DNA from: DATFDN01 sp963830565
GTDB lineage: Bacteria; Pseudomonadota; Alphaproteobacteria; Acetobacterales; Acetobacteraceae
Direction: 5' to 3'
Length of the DNA stretch: 64,000 nucleotides
Assembly (NCBI GenBank): GCA_963830565.1
Contig: CAWHMO010000003.1
Coordinates: 186,001-250,000 of the forward strand
Part shown: positions 17,223 to 26,860 of the stretch, one piece after another
Numbering within the stretch: the first letter of the stretch is position 1
Layout of the letters: each line of letters opens with the position of its first letter
Program-made: the position numbers and the translations under genes
Notes under the pieces: model-generated
What the model was told of the DNA's origin: nothing
Database searches by the model: none
Seen by the model: the letters and a program-made list of their open reading frames with translations, nothing else

Positions 17223-18140
17223 TCACGATTCGCGGTCCGATGGTACCAGCATGCCCGTTTCGCCCGCGATGCGGGCAAGGTTGGCGTGACCGATCTGGGC
17301 ATACCGCAGCACCGGCGCCTTGTCCGGGTCCTGCTCCGCTTCCACGACGAGCCAGCCGCGATACCCGGGCAGCGCCCGCAACACGGTGGCGAAGTCGATG
17401 GAGCCGTCCCCCGGCACGGTGAACACGCCCGCCAGCACCAAATCGAGGAAGCTCCAGTCCTTTGCGCGCGCCTCCGCGGCGATCGGGGCGCGCACGTCCT
17501 TGCAGTGCACATGGCCGATGCGGGAGGCGTAGTCCTTTGCGAGGGTCACAGGGTCGGTGCCGGCGAAGGCCGCGTGACCGGTATCCAGCAGCAGCTTCAC
17601 TGCCGGGCCCGCGGCGTCCATCAGCCGAGCGATGTCCTCGGCGCTCTGCACCACGGTGCCCATATGGTGGTGATAGACGAGGTCGAGGCCGGCATCCGCG
17701 ACCGCCTTGCCCAGTTCCGTGAGCCGGCGACCGAATTCGGGCCACTGCTCGGCCGACAGGACCGGTCGTTCGGAGAGCGGGCGGTCGCGGTCGCCGTGGA
17801 TCGCGTTCGAGGTCTCGGCGAGAATGAGCACCGGGCAGCCCATCTCCTTCAGCAAGCCGAGATGGCCCTTGATGGCCGCGGTCTCCTCGGCGGCCGACCG
17901 ACGCAACAAGCTCGCCGAGTACCAGCCGGAGACGAGTTGCAACCCGCTCGGCGCCAGCGCCGCCCGCAGCGCCGGCGCGTTGCGGGGGAATTTGTGGCCG
18001 AGTTCGATACCAGCGAACCCGGCTTCCCGCGCTTCGCTCAGGCAGGTCTCCAGGCTGGTGGCGGCCCCGAGTTCGCGCAGATCGTCGTTCGACCATGCGA
18101 TCGGGTTGGTGCCGAGGCGGACACGATCCATTGGCCTCAT
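17223..18140 (-). CDS. iolE: myo-inosose-2 dehydratase
   Basis: A 305-residue TIM-barrel sugar-phosphate-isomerase-like enzyme that dehydrates scyllo-inosose in myo-inositol breakdown. The family opening VRLGTNPIAWSNDDLRELG, the strings GIELGHKFPRN and LDLVYHHHMGTVVQ, and the metal-site region KLLLDTGHAAFAG are present. ATG 18140 overlaps the iolD stop by four bases (ATGA), so the two are translationally coupled. The IS1182 relic begins immediately after the stop. Together with iolD and the divergent iolG it makes a minimal inositol pathway core. Confidence 0.92.
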   Translation of the reverse strand: MRPMDRVRLGTNPIAWSNDDLRELGAATSLETCLSEAREAGFAGIELGHKFPRNAPALRAALAPSGLQLVSGWYSASLLRRSAAEETAAIKGHLGLLKEMGCPVLILAETSNAIHGDRDRPLSERPVLSAEQWPEFGRRLTELGKAVADAGLDLVYHHHMGTVVQSAEDIARLMDAAGPAVKLLLDTGHAAFAGTDPVTLAKDYASRIGHVHCKDVRAPIAAEARAKDWSFLDLVLAGVFTVPGDGSIDFATVLRALPGYRGWLVVEAEQDPDKAPVLRYAQIGHANLARIAGETGMLVPSDRES

Positions 18141-19984
18141 CCACCCAGCCGCTGTCGGGCGCGATCGGTTTCATAGACGGCACGAGCGGCGCGCACCTCG
18201 GCGCGCGGCGAGACCTCCGGGACCGCCACGTCCCACCAATGCCCGCCCGCCTCCGTGGTCGCGGCGGGGTCGGTCTCGATCACCAGCACCGTCGTGCGCG
18301 GGGCAGCGGCGGCGCGGGCGAGCGCCGCCTCGAGATCGGCGAGGCTGTCCACCGTCTCGGCGATGGCGCCGAGGCTTGCGGCATGGGCGCGGAAATCGAT
18401 CGCGGGCAGCGTCTCGTGGCGGGCAGTGGCGAGCAGGTTGTTGAAGCTCGCTCCCCCGGTTGCGCGCTGCAGCCGATCGATGCAGCCAAATCCGCCATTG
18501 TCGAGCAGCACGATCACGAGCCTAAGGCCAAGCATCACCGACGTGGCGATTTCGGAATTCATCATCAGGTAGCTGCCGTCACCCATCATCACCACAACCG
18601 GGCGCGACGGGTCGGCCAGTTTCACGCCAAGCGCGCCGGCGATCTCGTAGCCCATGGCGGAATAGCCGTACTCCAGGTGGTAGCCGCCGAGCCGCCGCGT
18701 GCGCCAGAGCTTGTGGAGCTCACCCGGTAGCCCGCCAGCCGCGCCAACGACCACCGTATCCGGCGTACTGGCGCGCAGAACCGCTCCAATCACCTGAGCA
18801 TCGCTCGGCCGGGGCGCGTTGCCGGGCACGATCGCGGCATCCACTGCACGGTGCCATTCGGCCGCAGCCGCGGCGCAGCGTTCCGTCCATTCGGGGGCTG
18901 CGCGCCAGTCACCGAGCGCGCCGGAAAGCGCGTTCATCCCTGCGTGGGCGTCGGCGATCAGGGTGCGTGCCGCATGTTTGCCGGCGTCGAAAGGCTGCAC
19001 GTTCAGCCCGATGAGCCGCCGCTCCGGATTGGCGAACAGGGCCCGGCTGCCGGTGGTGAAATCCTGCAGCCGCGTGCCCACGGCCAGCACGAGATCAGCG
19101 CGCGCGGCCGCCGCGTTCGCCGCCGTGCTGCCGGTCACGCCGATCGAGCCCAGGTTCAGCCTGGCGTCGAACGGCAGGGCGCCCTTCCCCGCTTGTGTCT
19201 CGGCCACGGGGATGCCGTGCAACGCGGCGAAGCGGCCCAGCGCGTCCTCCGCGCTGGAATACAACACCCCGCCTCCCGCCACGATCAGCGGCGCCTTGGC
19301 CGCGCGCAGCAAGCGGGCGGCGGCGTCCAGCTCAGCCGGCTCGGGTTGCGGGCGGCGGATGCGGTGGAGCCGTGGAGCGAAGAATGAGTCTGGGTAGTCG
19401 AACGCCTCGGCCTGCACATCCTGGCAGAGCGCCAGCGTCACCGGGCCGCACTCGGCCGGATCGGTCAGCACGGCAACCGCGCGCGGCAGGGCGCCGAGGA
19501 TCTGCTCGGGGCGGGTGATACGGTCGAAATAGCGGGAGACCGGGCGGAAGCAGTCGTTGGCCGAGATCGTGCCGTCGCTGAAATTCTCCACCTGCTGCAG
19601 CACCGGATCGGGACGGCGGGAAGCGAACACATCACCCGGCAGCAAAAGCACCGGCAGGCGGTTCACATGCGCGAGCGCGGCGGCGGTGACCATATTCGTG
19701 GCACCCGGGCCGATCGAGGTGGTGCAGGCCATCATGCGCCGCCGCGCCGAGGCCTTGGCGAAGCCGATCGCGGCGTGGGCCATCGCCTGTTCGTTATGCG
19801 CGCGGTAGGTCGGCAGCTCTGCTTGCGCCCGCTGCAGCGCCTCGCCCATGCCGGCCACGTTGCCGTGGCCGAAGATGGCCCAGACGCCGGCGAATAGACG
19901 CTGCTCGGCTCCGTCGATCTCGATGCGCTGGGCGGCGAGATAGCGCACCAGCGCCTGTGCCATGGTCAGTCGCGTCGTGCCCAT
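18137..19984 (-). CDS. iolD: 3D-(3,5/4)-trihydroxycyclohexane-1,2-dione hydrolase
   Basis: A 615-residue thiamine-diphosphate enzyme (the IolD length is about 620) that opens the ring of the inosose dehydration product. The N-terminal TPP pyrimidine domain carries RLTMAQALVRYLAAQ and FGHGNVAGMGEAL. The C-terminal TPP-binding motif is VMMGDGSYLMMNSEIATS, followed by VIVLLDNGGFGCIDRLQ. ATG 19984 begins the family signature; the open frame upstream is antisense to iolG. It is divergent from iolG (73 bases apart) and overlaps iolE downstream. Confidence 0.93.
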   Translation of the reverse strand: MGTTRLTMAQALVRYLAAQRIEIDGAEQRLFAGVWAIFGHGNVAGMGEALQRAQAELPTYRAHNEQAMAHAAIGFAKASARRRMMACTTSIGPGATNMVTAAALAHVNRLPVLLLPGDVFASRRPDPVLQQVENFSDGTISANDCFRPVSRYFDRITRPEQILGALPRAVAVLTDPAECGPVTLALCQDVQAEAFDYPDSFFAPRLHRIRRPQPEPAELDAAARLLRAAKAPLIVAGGGVLYSSAEDALGRFAALHGIPVAETQAGKGALPFDARLNLGSIGVTGSTAANAAAARADLVLAVGTRLQDFTTGSRALFANPERRLIGLNVQPFDAGKHAARTLIADAHAGMNALSGALGDWRAAPEWTERCAAAAAEWHRAVDAAIVPGNAPRPSDAQVIGAVLRASTPDTVVVGAAGGLPGELHKLWRTRRLGGYHLEYGYSAMGYEIAGALGVKLADPSRPVVVMMGDGSYLMMNSEIATSVMLGLRLVIVLLDNGGFGCIDRLQRATGGASFNNLLATARHETLPAIDFRAHAASLGAIAETVDSLADLEAALARAAAAPRTTVLVIETDPAATTEAGGHWWDVAVPEVSPRAEVRAARAVYETDRARQRLGG

Positions 19985-20027
19985 TGGTTCATCCCCTCCG
20001 CGCCGCACAGAATTCGAAGTACGCTCG

Positions 20028-20040
20028 CCGGTCAAACCGG
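20028..20040. promoter_or_regulatory. candidate operator between divergent iolD and iolG
   Basis: A small perfect inverted repeat, CCGGT-caa-ACCGG, sits in the 73-base gap between the iolD and iolG starts, 17 bases from the iolG ATG. Its place fits a repressor site serving both directions. No regulator gene is adjacent, and the repeat is short enough to be chance. Confidence 0.3.
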
Positions 20041-20057
20041 AGTTTGGGAGAAAGCGA

Positions 20058-21078
20058 ATGCTCAGGATCGCGGTACTTGGCGCGGGGCGGATCGGCCGCA
20101 TCCACGCCCGCAACGTGGCCCGCCATGACAAGGCGATGCTCGCCGGCGTGGCGGACGTGAACGAGGACGCGGCGCGCGCCGTATGCGATGCCCTGGGCTG
20201 CAAGCCCATCTCGGTCATCGAGGCGATGGCTGTGGATGCCGTGATCATCGGCACGCCGACGCCGACGCACGCCGACTTCATCGAGCAGGCCGCCGCCGCC
20301 GGCAAGCCGGTGTTTTGCGAAAAGCCGATCGACCTTTCGGCGGCGCGCGTGCGGCACTGCCTGGAGGCGGTGCGCCGGGCGGGCATCCCGCTGATGGTCG
20401 GCTTCAATCGCCGCTTCGATCCGCACTTCGCCGCTCTCAAGGCCGCCCTCGTGGCCGGCGAGATTGGCGCGCTCGAGATCCTCACGATCCTGAGCCGCGA
20501 TCCCGCGCCACCACCACTGGCCTATGTGCGCGAGTCGGGGGGCATCTTCCGCGACATGATGATCCACGACCTCGACATGGCCCGCTTCCTGATGAACGAG
20601 GAGCCGGTGGAGGTCCATGCCGCCGCCTCGGTGCGGGTGGACCCTGCCATCGGCGAGGCCGGCGATTTCGATACCGCTGCCGTCACGCTGAAGACCGCGC
20701 GCGGTACGCTGTGCCAGATCTCCAACTCCCGTCGGGCCACTCTACGGCTATGACCAGCGGGTGGAGGCGCATGGCGCCAAGGGGCTGTTGCGGGTGGGCA
20801 ATCCGCGGTTGACGGCGCTGGAACGCGCGGGCGAGCGAGGCTTCATCCGCGATCCCGCGCTGCCGTTCTTCCTGGAGCGCTATGATGCGGCCTATCGCGC
20901 CGAGCTCGATGCGTTCATCCGCATGGTGATCGCCGGCACGCCGCCTGATCCCAGCGGCGAGGACGGGCTGAGCGCGCTGCTGCTTGCCGATGCGGCGACG
21001 GAATCGGCGCGTAGCGGCAAGCCGGTCATGTTGGGCCGTGCCGGCGGCGCAACTTCTCCTGGAAGTGCGTCACCCTGA
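20058..21078 (+). pseudogene. iolG: inositol 2-dehydrogenase, one-base frameshift
   Basis: A Gfo/Idh/MocA dehydrogenase that oxidises myo-inositol to scyllo-inosose, the first step feeding iolE and iolD. The Rossmann motif IAVLGAGRIGRIHARN, the lysine in CEKPIDLS and the catalytic block RDMMIHDLDMARFL are present. Near 20741 one extra base breaks the frame: the given sequence stops at 20753 after SNSRRATLRL. Without that base it reads SNSRRATYGYDQRVEAHGAK and continues to 21078 (about 339 residues, normal length). ATG 20058 follows GGGAGAAAG. Either a real recent mutation or a sequencing indel. Confidence 0.85.
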
Positions 21079-21220
21079 AGTTGGTCCCCGGTGCCCGACG
21101 CCCTGAGACACGGTCCAGCGGACGATCCCAGCACCTCGCGCGCCTCCTCCGCGCCCAGGTGCCGCCGATTGACGTGGCCGGCGCGTGGTGGCCCTCTCTT
21201 GCTTTGAAAAGGAGAGTCCC

Positions 21221-21613
21221 GTGCCCGCCTTGGCCTTGAATCACTATACGATCCGTGTTCGCGACCTGGAGGCGACGAGGATGTTCTACGAGGACATCGT
21301 CGGCCTGAAGACGGGCGAGCGTCCGCCCTTGGCGTTTCCGGGTTATTGGCTCTACTGCGGTGGCGATCCGGTCGTGCACCTGATCGGCCACCGCCCGGAG
21401 GACCCGCCGATCGAGGGCACGCCCGAACCCGGACGGCTCGATCACATCGCCTTCTCGGCCGAGAACCTGAAACTGATGAAGGAGCGCCTGCGCGCCAACC
21501 GGATCAGCTTTCAGGAGCGAGTGCTGCCGCGCCTGAACATGACCCAGCTCTTCTTCAAGGACCCAGACGGCATTGACATCGAGTTCAACTTCCCGGCCCA
21601 GGAAACGGTCTGA
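21221..21613 (+). CDS. VOC family (glyoxalase/dioxygenase-fold) protein
   Basis: A 130-residue protein with two beta-alpha-beta-beta-beta modules of the vicinal-oxygen-chelate fold. The opening LNHYTIRVRDLEATRMFYED and the closing FFKDPDGIDIEFNF are characteristic; His5 or so, His in RLDHIAFSAEN and the C-terminal Glu are the expected metal ligands. Such proteins act as glyoxalases, dioxygenases or resistance proteins, and the substrate is not readable. I chose GTG 21221 because AAGGAGA sits just upstream; the open frame to 21185 precedes that site. Confidence 0.85.
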   Translation: MPALALNHYTIRVRDLEATRMFYEDIVGLKTGERPPLAFPGYWLYCGGDPVVHLIGHRPEDPPIEGTPEPGRLDHIAFSAENLKLMKERLRANRISFQERVLPRLNMTQLFFKDPDGIDIEFNFPAQETV

Positions 21614-21664
21614 AGGTCGGGCCTGCACCGCTCATTCGGTAGGCTACGCATCGGAGACGCGCTC

Positions 21665-22189
21665 ATGAATCTCGACGCCATCGCGATCGGCAAGAATCCG
21701 CCCGAGGATGTCAACGTCATTGTCGAGGTGGCGATCGGCGGCGAGCCGATAAAGTACGAGCTGGACAAGAAATCCGGCACGCTGGTCGTCGATCGGTTCC
21801 TGTACACGCCAATGCGCTATCCCGGCAATTATGGTTTCGTGCCGCACACGCTGTCCCAGGACGGCGATCCGATCGACGTGCTGGTTGCGAACACGCGCCC
21901 CATCGTCCCAGGGGCGGTCATCAACGTGCGGCCGGTCGGCGTGCTGAGGATGGAGGACGACGCCGGCGTGGACGAGAAGATCGTCGCGGTGCCGACGCCG
22001 AAGCTGACGCAGCGTTATGTCCATGTCAGGAACTACACGGATCTGCCGCGGATCACGCTCGAGCAGATCCAGCACTTCTTCGAACACTACAAGGATTTGG
22101 AACCCGGCAAATGGGTGAAGGTCGCCGGCTGGGGAAGCTCCGAGGAGGCCCGTCGGCTCATCAGCGAGGCGATCGAGCGGAACAGGTAG
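21665..22189 (+). CDS. ppa: inorganic pyrophosphatase
   Basis: A 174-residue family I soluble pyrophosphatase that hydrolyses PPi to drive biosynthesis. The catalytic aspartates DGDPID fall at residues 66-71, and KYELDKKSGTLVVDR, YPGNYGFVP and KDLEPGKWVKVAGW are family hallmarks. Length and start (MNLDAIAIGKNPP) match alphaproteobacterial Ppa. It is a housekeeping gene placed alone between the VOC gene and a convergent hypothetical gene. Confidence 0.97.
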   Translation: MNLDAIAIGKNPPEDVNVIVEVAIGGEPIKYELDKKSGTLVVDRFLYTPMRYPGNYGFVPHTLSQDGDPIDVLVANTRPIVPGAVINVRPVGVLRMEDDAGVDEKIVAVPTPKLTQRYVHVRNYTDLPRITLEQIQHFFEHYKDLEPGKWVKVAGWGSSEEARRLISEAIERNR

Positions 22190-22227
22190 AGCCGATGGGG
22201 GCCAGTCATGACCGGAGGCGGACGGAC

Positions 22228-22602
22228 CTACCCGTGCCAGCCTGTGCCTCGCAGCCCCGACGTGACGACGAGGCCGAGCCGATCGCCGAACCGTTGCAGC
22301 GATTTCTGCGCGGTTGCCGGTAGTGGGATGCGCCGGTCGCGGCAGTGAAGGATCAGAGCGGCCGCAAGCGCCGGCCCGTCGATCATGACCTCCCGGTGCG
22401 ATCCGCCGGGATTGGATGCCTCGGGGTCGTCTAGCGCGATGACCAGGCGGACGCGCGGCGGGCTGTCGGGGCCGTCGCTCTCGGCGGCGCACCGGATGAT
22501 GGTGCCGGCCGGAAGCGGCGTGCGCATGCGGCGATGATACTCGGTGACGGCCTGGGCCACCTCGGGTGTCCGGAACAGGATCTGGCGCAGCTCCGAGGGC
22601 AT
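22228..22602 (-). CDS. hypothetical protein, unrecognised
   Basis: A 124-residue protein I cannot assign. It is predicted soluble, without signal peptide or membrane span. It opens PSELRQILFRTPEVAQAVTE and has a central region rich in charged and proline residues (VRLVIALDDPE, REVMIDGPALAAALILHC). It starts four bases after the stop of the GGDEF gene on the same strand, so the two are probably co-transcribed. That suggests, but does not prove, a role around c-di-GMP signalling. It ends near the stop of ppa, to which it is convergent. Confidence 0.6.
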   Translation of the reverse strand: MPSELRQILFRTPEVAQAVTEYHRRMRTPLPAGTIIRCAAESDGPDSPPRVRLVIALDDPEASNPGGSHREVMIDGPALAAALILHCRDRRIPLPATAQKSLQRFGDRLGLVVTSGLRGTGWHG

Positions 22603-22606
22603 GCGC

Positions 22607-23744
22607 CTAACGGCTCCGTCGGACGCGCGGCGCAGGCTCCGCCGCGGCGTCGCTCGACGCGACCTCCCCGGCCTGGGTCTGCGCCGCTTCGACGCAGACA
22701 CGATTTCGGCCCGTCCGCTTGGCCTGATAGAGTGCGAGGTCGGCCCGCTCCACCAGTGCCGCCGGGGTCTCGTTGTCCCGGAACTGGGCCACCCCCACCG
22801 AGGCCGTGACCCGGCCGAGGCCCTGCCCCGATCCCTTGTTGACCAGATGCTTGCCGCTGAGCGCATCGCAGATCTGCTGGGCCACGGTCGCGCCTGCCCG
22901 CAGATCGGCGCCGGCCAGCAGGATGGCGAACTCCTCGCCGCCGTAGCGGGCCGCGCAGTCGCGCCCCTTCACGTTGTCGGCCAGCACGCGGCCAACCAGC
23001 CGCAGCACCAGATCGCCGGTCCGATGGCCATGCAGGTCATTGAAACGCTTGAAGTTGTCGATGTCGAGCAGCAGCACCGACAGCGCCCCTTGCTCCGAGC
23101 GCGCCTGGGTGATCGCCCGGCGCAGCCTGGCCTCGAAGGCCTTGCGGTTGGCAATACCGGTGAGCACGTCGGTGGTGGCCTCTTGCTTCATCTCGGCCAG
23201 GTTCTGCCGGAGCCGGGTGATGCGCGCGGCCGACGCCGTGACCTGCTGCTCGAGCACGCGGTTGCGCTCGCCGGCGCGTCTTGTCTCTTCCGAGAGCGTG
23301 GCGATCGCCTGCACCAGGGCGCCAAGAGTTCGGCTCGTCGCTCAGATGCGCCGCCCAGTGCGCCAGCGTCTCGCCATATCCCCGGATTCCCGCCTGGCTG
23401 CCGGCGATCTGCTCAACGATGGTCTGCGCCGCGTCCTCTATCGCCTCTGATCCGTTGCTGACCGCGTCAAGGTCGATCTCGGCGGCAACACACTCGCCAT
23501 GCAGCGTGGCGAGCACTGGGGCGGTCAGCGGTTCCCCCCGCCGCAGGAGCAAATCGAGGCGGCGGGTCAGCTCCGGGTTGTTGCCGCTGAAATAGGTGAA
23601 AAAGAGGTCGAAATTGCTCGGAACTGGCAGCACCCCGTGCCGCTCGATCGCGGCCCAGGCCATTGCGGCGATCCTGCGGGCGTTCGCGCCGCGGTCGGCC
23701 GCCGGCTCCGGCACGCGTTGCATCTCGAGTGATCGGCTCGTCAT
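22607..23744 (-). pseudogene. GGDEF-domain diguanylate cyclase, one-base frameshift
   Basis: Restored, this is about 378 residues. The N-terminal half (RRIAAMAWAAIERHGVLPVP, YFSGNNPELTRRLDLLL) is a helical sensor-like region found in many alphaproteobacterial cyclases. The C-terminal GGDEF domain has DVLTGIANRKAFE and the catalytic loop RYGGEEFAILL, intact for c-di-GMP synthesis. An extra base near 23326 joins the halves out of frame: after HLSDEPN the given frame runs on as a nonsense extension. Without the base it continues LGALVQAIATLSEETRR. A C-terminal fragment could still be translated from an internal start at 23314. Confidence 0.8.
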
Positions 23745-23918
23745 CGCTTGGCGCGCCTCGGGCTTGGGCGGGCAGATCTATAGCGCGCTAGAGTTTCGGG
23801 CTGGTTAAGGGATCGGCGGTTGCCGGCGGGTCGCGCGGCCAGGAGCCGCCATGCCTTGACCCTGTGCGGCGGCGCCCGTATCCGTGAGCGAACTCATAAG
23901 AGCTTCGGAGACGTCCCG

Positions 23919-24935
23919 ATGCTGGTCGCAGGCCGCAGGCAGCTCCTACGCACCGCGCTGGCCGGTACCGGCGGCGTACTCGCGGCGCCGGTCGTGGCGC
24001 GACATGCACTCGGCGCCGGACCGGCGTTCAAGCTGAAGCTGACCATGGCGGATGTCTCGACGCACCCGCTGTACGGGCTGCTGAACCAATTCGCCGGCGA
24101 CGTCCTGAAGCGCACCGATGGCGCGGTCTCCATCAAGGTGTACGGCGCGGGTCAGCTCGGCAGCCAGGTGAACGCGCTCACCGGGATGCAGACCGGGATC
24201 ATCGACTTCGTCTGTCATACGACGGGCTTCATCGAGACGATCTATCCGAAGGTCGCGGTGCTCGACTTGCCCTATATCTTCAAGACCAATGCCGAGGCGG
24301 AAAAGGTGCTCGATGGCCCGGTGGGCCAGCAGCTCTTCGCTCTTTTCCCCGCCAAAGGCATCTACGGCCTGTGCTGGGGCCATTGGGGCTGGCGGCCAGT
24401 CACGCATACCGCGCGCGCGGTGCCGGAGCCCAAGGACATCGCCGGCACCAAGATCCGCATCCAGCCCGGAGCGATCTATGCCGCCACTTACAAGACGCTG
24501 AACGCGACGCCGATCGCGATCGACGTGTCGGAATTGTACCTGGCGCTCTCGCAGCACGCGGTGGACGCGCTGGAGGTGCCGCTGATCTCGCTGATCGCGA
24601 GCAAGTTCTACGAGGTGGCCAAGCACGTCAGCCTGACGAACTTCGTCTACAACGCCGGCGCGGTGATGGCGAGCAAGCGCACCATGGATCGGCTGCCGGA
24701 GCCGCACCAGAAGGCGATCCGCGAGGCGGCGCTCGCGCTCTCCCCCGTCTGGCGCAAGATGATCACCGACAAGACGCAGGAGGCCACCGCCTTCGTGAAG
24801 ACCCAGGGCTGCACGGTCACGGACGTAAACCAGGCCGCCTATGCCGAGGCGCTGCGTCCCGTCTATGCGCAGTATCGGCCCGTGGTCGGCGCGGATCTGG
24901 TGGATGCGATCGTGAAGCAGACGCAGGCCGCCTGA
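23919..24935 (+). CDS. TRAP transporter substrate-binding protein (DctP type)
   Basis: A 338-residue periplasmic binding protein for a carboxylate-type substrate. The N-terminus has a twin-arginine-like GRRQLLRTALAG and a hydrophobic stretch ending HALGAG. The DctP fold is shown by GGVYGAGQLGSQ-type sequence (here YGAGQLGSQVNALTGMQTG), AGTKIRIQPGAIYAATYKTL and ELYLALSQHAVDALEVP. ATG 23919 is chosen because the signal begins there; the frame is open upstream without homology. Its stop abuts the start of the fused permease with no gap. Confidence 0.9.
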   Translation: MLVAGRRQLLRTALAGTGGVLAAPVVARHALGAGPAFKLKLTMADVSTHPLYGLLNQFAGDVLKRTDGAVSIKVYGAGQLGSQVNALTGMQTGIIDFVCHTTGFIETIYPKVAVLDLPYIFKTNAEAEKVLDGPVGQQLFALFPAKGIYGLCWGHWGWRPVTHTARAVPEPKDIAGTKIRIQPGAIYAATYKTLNATPIAIDVSELYLALSQHAVDALEVPLISLIASKFYEVAKHVSLTNFVYNAGAVMASKRTMDRLPEPHQKAIREAALALSPVWRKMITDKTQEATAFVKTQGCTVTDVNQAAYAEALRPVYAQYRPVVGADLVDAIVKQTQAA

Positions 24936-26831
24936 ATGGCGTCTCTGTCCGTCTCCGTCCCGGGCGCTCGGGGAGCATCGCTGCGCACCGCCCCGCTGTC
25001 GCGTCCGGTCGGCCTGATCGCCCTGCTCGCCACCTTCGTTGCCGCCGCCGGGCTGCTGCTCGAGCTCATCGTCGTTCTGGTCAGCATCGTGGGGCGCAAC
25101 GTGTTCGGCCATTCCTTCCTGTGGAGCGACGAAGCCTCGCGCATCGCGCTGTCCGTCATCACCTTCATCGGCGGGGCGACCGCCTATCGCGGCGCCCATC
25201 ACTCCTCGATCCGGCTGATAACCGACCGGCTGAGCCTGGGTGTGCGTCAGGCGGTCGGGATCGGGATCGAGTGGTTGGTGCTGATCGTGACCGCGGTCGC
25301 CGCCTGGCAGTCGCTCGGCCTGCTGGCGGCGAGCTGGGACGACCTCACGCCCATGCTGCAGATCAGTACCGGCTGGATCGCCTTGCCGGTCACGGTGGGA
25401 CTGACGCTGATTGCGCTGTTCGCGCTGGAGCGGCTGCTGACCGGCTACGAACTTCGGCCGATGCTGGCGATTGGCGCGGTGGTATGCGCCGTTGCCGGCG
25501 CCGCCGCGTACTATGCCGGCGCCTCCGCCTTCGCCGACAATCCGGGCGCGGCGCTCGCCGGCATGATCGTGCTATTCTTCGCCGCCCTCCTGCTCGGCAT
25601 GCCGGTAAGCTTCGGCATGCTGCTCGCCGCGCTGAGCTATCTCGACCTGACCGGAGCGGCCCCGGTGATGGCGGTTCCGCAAGCGATGGTGGACGGGACC
25701 GGCAATTTCGTCCTGCTGGCGCTGCCGTTCTTCATCTTCGCCGGACTGATCATGGAGCGGGGCGGGATCAGCCTGCGGCTGGTGCGCTTCGCCATGTCCC
25801 TGGTCGGGCGGATGCGGGGCGGATTGCTGCAGGTCGTGGTGGTGACGATCTTCCTCGTCAGCGGCGTATCAGGCTCCAAGGTCGCGGACGTCGCCGCGGT
25901 CGGACCGGTGGTGCGGGGCGAGCTGAAGCGGCAGGGCTATCGCGAATCCGATGGTGCCGCCGTGCTCGCCGCGTCGGCGGCGATGGGCGAGACGATTCCT
26001 CCCAGCATCGCCATGCTGGTCCTGGGGTCGGTCACGCCGATCTCGATCGGCACGTTGTTCGTCGCCGGGCTGCTGCCGGCCGCGGTGATCGCGCTGTGCC
26101 TGATGGCGCTGATCTACCTGCTCGCGCGCCGCCGGCCGCGCCAGGAAAGCGGCGCTGCCGAGAGCGGCCGCCTGCGCGCGATCCCGGGGGCGATTCTGCC
26201 GCTGGTCATGCCCGTTGCCTTGGTGGCGGGCATCAAGTTCGGGATCGCCACGCCGACGGAGGCCTCATCCGTCGCGGTGATCTATGGCCTGGCACTCTCC
26301 TGGCTGGTGTATCGGGCGCTGCGGCCAAGACACGTCATTACCCTCGCGGTCGAATGTGCGAGCGCCGCTGGGATGGTGCTGTTCGTGCTCGCCGCCGCGT
26401 CGTCCTTCGCCTGGGTGCTCACCGCCGCCAATCTGCCGCAGGAACTGGTGGGGCTTCTGGGTGCCACCGGCGGGAGCAAGCTCGCCTTCATGGCCGGATC
26501 GGTGGTGCTGCTGATCGTGATCGGCTCGCTGCTCGAGGGCCTGCCGGCACTGATCATCCTGGCGCCGCTTCTGGTGCCGATCGCGGTCCACATGGGCATC
26601 AGCGCCGTGCAGTACGGGATCGTGCTGATCCTGGCGATGGGGGTCGGCGCGTTCATCCCGCCGATCGGCGTCGGGTTCTACGTGTCCGCCGCGGTGGCCG
26701 GCAGCGACATCGAGAGCGCGGCGCGCGCCATGATCCCCTACGCTGTCGTGCTGGTGCTCGCGGTGCTGCTGATCGCCTTCATCCCGGAGATCACGCTCGT
26801 CCTGCCGCGCCTGATAGGGGACGGAGGGTAA
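24936..26831 (+). CDS. TRAP transporter fused small and large permease (DctQM)
   Basis: A 631-residue inner-membrane protein. Residues 1-190 or so are the DctQ part with four helices (RNVFGHSFLWSDEASRIAL is its signature). The remainder is the DctM part with about twelve helices, including LALPFFIFAGLIMERGG, GVSGSKVADVAAVGP and ASAAMGETIPPSIAMLVLGS. Fused QM permeases are a known TRAP variant. The gene begins directly at the binding-protein stop (TGAATG), so the two form one transport unit. It is convergent with the beta-helix gene, 30 bases downstream. Confidence 0.92.
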   Translation: MASLSVSVPGARGASLRTAPLSRPVGLIALLATFVAAAGLLLELIVVLVSIVGRNVFGHSFLWSDEASRIALSVITFIGGATAYRGAHHSSIRLITDRLSLGVRQAVGIGIEWLVLIVTAVAAWQSLGLLAASWDDLTPMLQISTGWIALPVTVGLTLIALFALERLLTGYELRPMLAIGAVVCAVAGAAAYYAGASAFADNPGAALAGMIVLFFAALLLGMPVSFGMLLAALSYLDLTGAAPVMAVPQAMVDGTGNFVLLALPFFIFAGLIMERGGISLRLVRFAMSLVGRMRGGLLQVVVVTIFLVSGVSGSKVADVAAVGPVVRGELKRQGYRESDGAAVLAASAAMGETIPPSIAMLVLGSVTPISIGTLFVAGLLPAAVIALCLMALIYLLARRRPRQESGAAESGRLRAIPGAILPLVMPVALVAGIKFGIATPTEASSVAVIYGLALSWLVYRALRPRHVITLAVECASAAGMVLFVLAAASSFAWVLTAANLPQELVGLLGATGGSKLAFMAGSVVLLIVIGSLLEGLPALIILAPLLVPIAVHMGISAVQYGIVLILAMGVGAFIPPIGVGFYVSAAVAGSDIESAARAMIPYAVVLVLAVLLIAFIPEITLVLPRLIGDGG

Positions 26832-26860
26832 GGGAAAGGCGCTCGCCGGGGTCGTTGGTT

